A stretch of 5,485 bases of DNA from contig CALYOC010000060.1 of NCBI GenBank assembly GCA_945227095.1, positions 1-5,485 of the forward strand, read 5' to 3'. The number at the start of each line of letters is the position of its first letter. The stretch's first letter is position 1. A program made the position numbers and the translations under genes. The notes under the pieces are model-generated. The model saw nothing but the letters and a program-made list of their open reading frames with translations, was not told the DNA's origin and ran no database searches. This document shows positions 4,056 through 5,485 of the stretch, piece after piece. Source of the DNA: an uncultured Clostridia bacterium. GTDB taxonomy: Bacteria > Bacillota > Clostridia > Oscillospirales > Acutalibacteraceae.

Positions 4056-5485
4056 GGAATAGCTCTCATTGGTATATGTTCCCTTGGAAAAATCAACGGT
4101 ACAGGTATAATACTGAATCCCGTCGATATTTACTACAAGGTTTTTCTTTCCTGTTCCGCTGACAGTTATATCATACGCGGCTCCGTTTAATAAAACATTA
4201 TCCGAAAGAACCTTTGAATTGTTAAGGTATGCGGCAAGAGCGCCGTCCTCGCCGGTATTGGAAAGTATAACGGTTACGGTTACCTGCTTATTCTGCGGCT
4301 CGGTTGTCGCAGCGGTGGTTGTGGTTCCGGCGGAGATAACAAGTGTTACCGTTGTACCCTTTAACACCTTTTCGCCTTCGTTAATCGACTGCTCGATTAC
4401 CTGATCCTTTTTCTTCTCGCTGTCCTTGGTTACAAAATTGACCTTTAAGCCGTCGTCCTCCAAGAATTTTTGTGCACCGGATTTTGTCATGCCTACAACA
4501 CTCGGCATATTTACATATTTATTACCTTCGCTGACAAAAATGGTTATCACATCATTTGTATCGGCAGAGGTACCGGCAGCAGGCTCTGTTCGGGATACAA
4601 CATTTGCCTCATACTCACTGTCGGTGTCTGTTTTAGTTGTGACATTTACAAATCCTTTCTCACGAAGAATACGCTGCGCATTCTCCAAGGTCAATCCTGT
4701 GACATTGGGCACCTCGGTATTCATACTTCCGGCAATAGTGAGAATAATTGTTCTGCCCTTTCTCACCTTTTTACCCGCTTCGGGATTCTGCTCGACAACA
4801 TCACCGGGCTTATACTTTGAAGAATCGTAATCATCGGTATTTACCTCTTTCAAGGGGATATGGGGATATTTTGAATTTGTAGGGATTTCTTCGGAATAAT
4901 TAAGACCTACAAAATTGGGAACCTCGATTTTTTCACCGCCTGCGAAAAGTCCTATAAGCACTCCGGCAACGGCAAGAATCGCAATCAGACAACCGACAAT
5001 TATGCCAACATTCTTTTTACTCTTTTTCTTCGCAGATGACTTTTTATTTTCCTTAGATTTCGGGGGTACATCGTCGTAATCGTATTCATCATACTCCTTT
5101 TGCCCCTCGGCTTCCAATTCCTTTCTCAAAGCCTCTCTGTCAATCGGCATTGTCGCCTGTTCATTGAATCTGTCTGCGGAATTGTAATTGTACTCAAAGC
5201 TGATATTCGGATTTAAAATCAATTCATTCAAATCCATAATCATTTCAGCCGCGCTTCTGTACCTGTCAGCCGGCTTCTTCTGCATTGACTTCATTGTAAT
5301 CTGTTCAAGTCCCAAAGGAATGTCCGGGTTAATTTCTCTGGGCATTACAGCGTCCTTCTGCATTTGCTGAATGGCTACGGAAACGGCACTTTCACCCTCG
5401 AAAGGAACTTTTCCGGTTATCATTTCGTAAAGTACTACACCTGCGGAGTAAATATCTGCCTTTTCATCGACTATATCTCCTCTCG
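4053..5485 (-). CDS. prkC: PASTA-domain Ser/Thr protein kinase PrkC (5' end cut off by window edge)
   Basis: PrkC is a membrane kinase whose PASTA domains sense peptidoglycan or muropeptides and which regulates growth, division and, in Bacillus, spore germination. The frame is open through the right edge; 476 residues are visible, numbered here from the edge. Residues 1-90 are the kinase C-lobe, with subdomain IX in EKADIYSAGVVLYEMITGKVPF and the subdomain XI block PADRYRSAAEM. The ATP-binding and catalytic loops lie outside the window. A charged juxtamembrane stretch (about 120-158, acidic YDEYDYDD then Lys-rich) precedes one transmembrane helix (159-181, nt 5009-4941). Three extracellular PASTA repeats follow at about 186-251, 256-319 and 323-386, each with a VPN/MPS-V-G start and an EGxxVxKGTTV-like end. 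A Thr-rich linker and a C-terminal module of about 75 residues close the protein. It is coupled to rsgA by a stop-start overlap. Confidence 0.96.
   Translation of the reverse strand, partial: RGDIVDEKADIYSAGVVLYEMITGKVPFEGESAVSVAIQQMQKDAVMPREINPDIPLGLEQITMKSMQKKPADRYRSAAEMIMDLNELILNPNISFEYNYNSADRFNEQATMPIDREALRKELEAEGQKEYDEYDYDDVPPKSKENKKSSAKKKSKKNVGIIVGCLIAILAVAGVLIGLFAGGEKIEVPNFVGLNYSEEIPTNSKYPHIPLKEVNTDDYDSSKYKPGDVVEQNPEAGKKVRKGRTIILTIAGSMNTEVPNVTGLTLENAQRILREKGFVNVTTKTDTDSEYEANVVSRTEPAAGTSADTNDVITIFVSEGNKYVNMPSVVGMTKSGAQKFLEDDGLKVNFVTKDSEKKKDQVIEQSINEGEKVLKGTTVTLVISAGTTTTAATTEPQNKQVTVTVILSNTGEDGALAAYLNNSKVLSDNVLLNGAAYDITVSGTGKKNLVVNIDGIQYYTCTVDFSKGTYTNESYS

Noticed and set aside
4219..4830. 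Plus-strand open frames up to 134 codons opposite the PASTA region of prkC
   Set aside because: Their length reflects the low-complexity Thr/Val/Lys codons of the PASTA repeats on the other strand; two of them overlap in different frames and neither has a ribosome binding site.
5421..5423. Internal ATG as the start of the kinase-PASTA protein
   Set aside because: The frame continues upstream to the window edge with kinase residues (DEKADIYSAGVVLYE), so this methionine is internal.

Overview
The window carries six genes, all read from the minus strand, from an endospore-forming member of the Firmicutes, most likely class Clostridia. The evidence is a spoIVA gene, a DUF3794/LysM protein of the SipL type (a clostridial coat-assembly factor) and a 30-residue SpoVM. 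The rather AT-rich DNA and the prkC-rsgA-spoVM neighbourhood fit as well. A family such as Oscillospiraceae/Ruminococcaceae is plausible but cannot be proven from this sequence.

Layout in the direction of transcription, from high to low coordinates: (1) 5485-4053 is the 3' part of prkC, a membrane Ser/Thr kinase with three extracellular PASTA repeats and an extra C-terminal beta-rich module; its 5' end lies outside the window. (2) 4053-3175 is rsgA, the circularly permuted ribosome-assembly GTPase, translationally coupled to prkC by a TGATG overlap and followed by a strong intrinsic terminator (3121-3161). (3) A candidate promoter (3087-3115) leads into two very small genes: an unrecognised 47-residue two-segment membrane protein (3035-2892) and spoVM (2862-2770). 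These are followed by an AT-rich leftover and a second terminator hairpin (2656-2682). (4) A sigma-E-like promoter candidate lies in the T-tract of that terminator and reads into sipL (2566-1049) and spoIVA (1037 to beyond position 1). The sipL stop codon sits inside the spoIVA ribosome binding site.

The main biological point is that three proteins of the spore-coat basement layer are encoded within about 3 kb. SpoVM is the amphipathic peptide that marks the forespore membrane, SpoIVA is the ATPase that polymerises on it, and SipL is the clostridial SpoIVA partner. Automated annotation would probably miss the SpoVM gene and its 47-residue companion because of their size. The companion protein is the most likely undescribed component here. 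The prkC-rsgA part resembles the Bacillus subtilis prkC-rsgA-rpe-thiN-spoVM region, with rpe and thiN absent between rsgA and spoVM.
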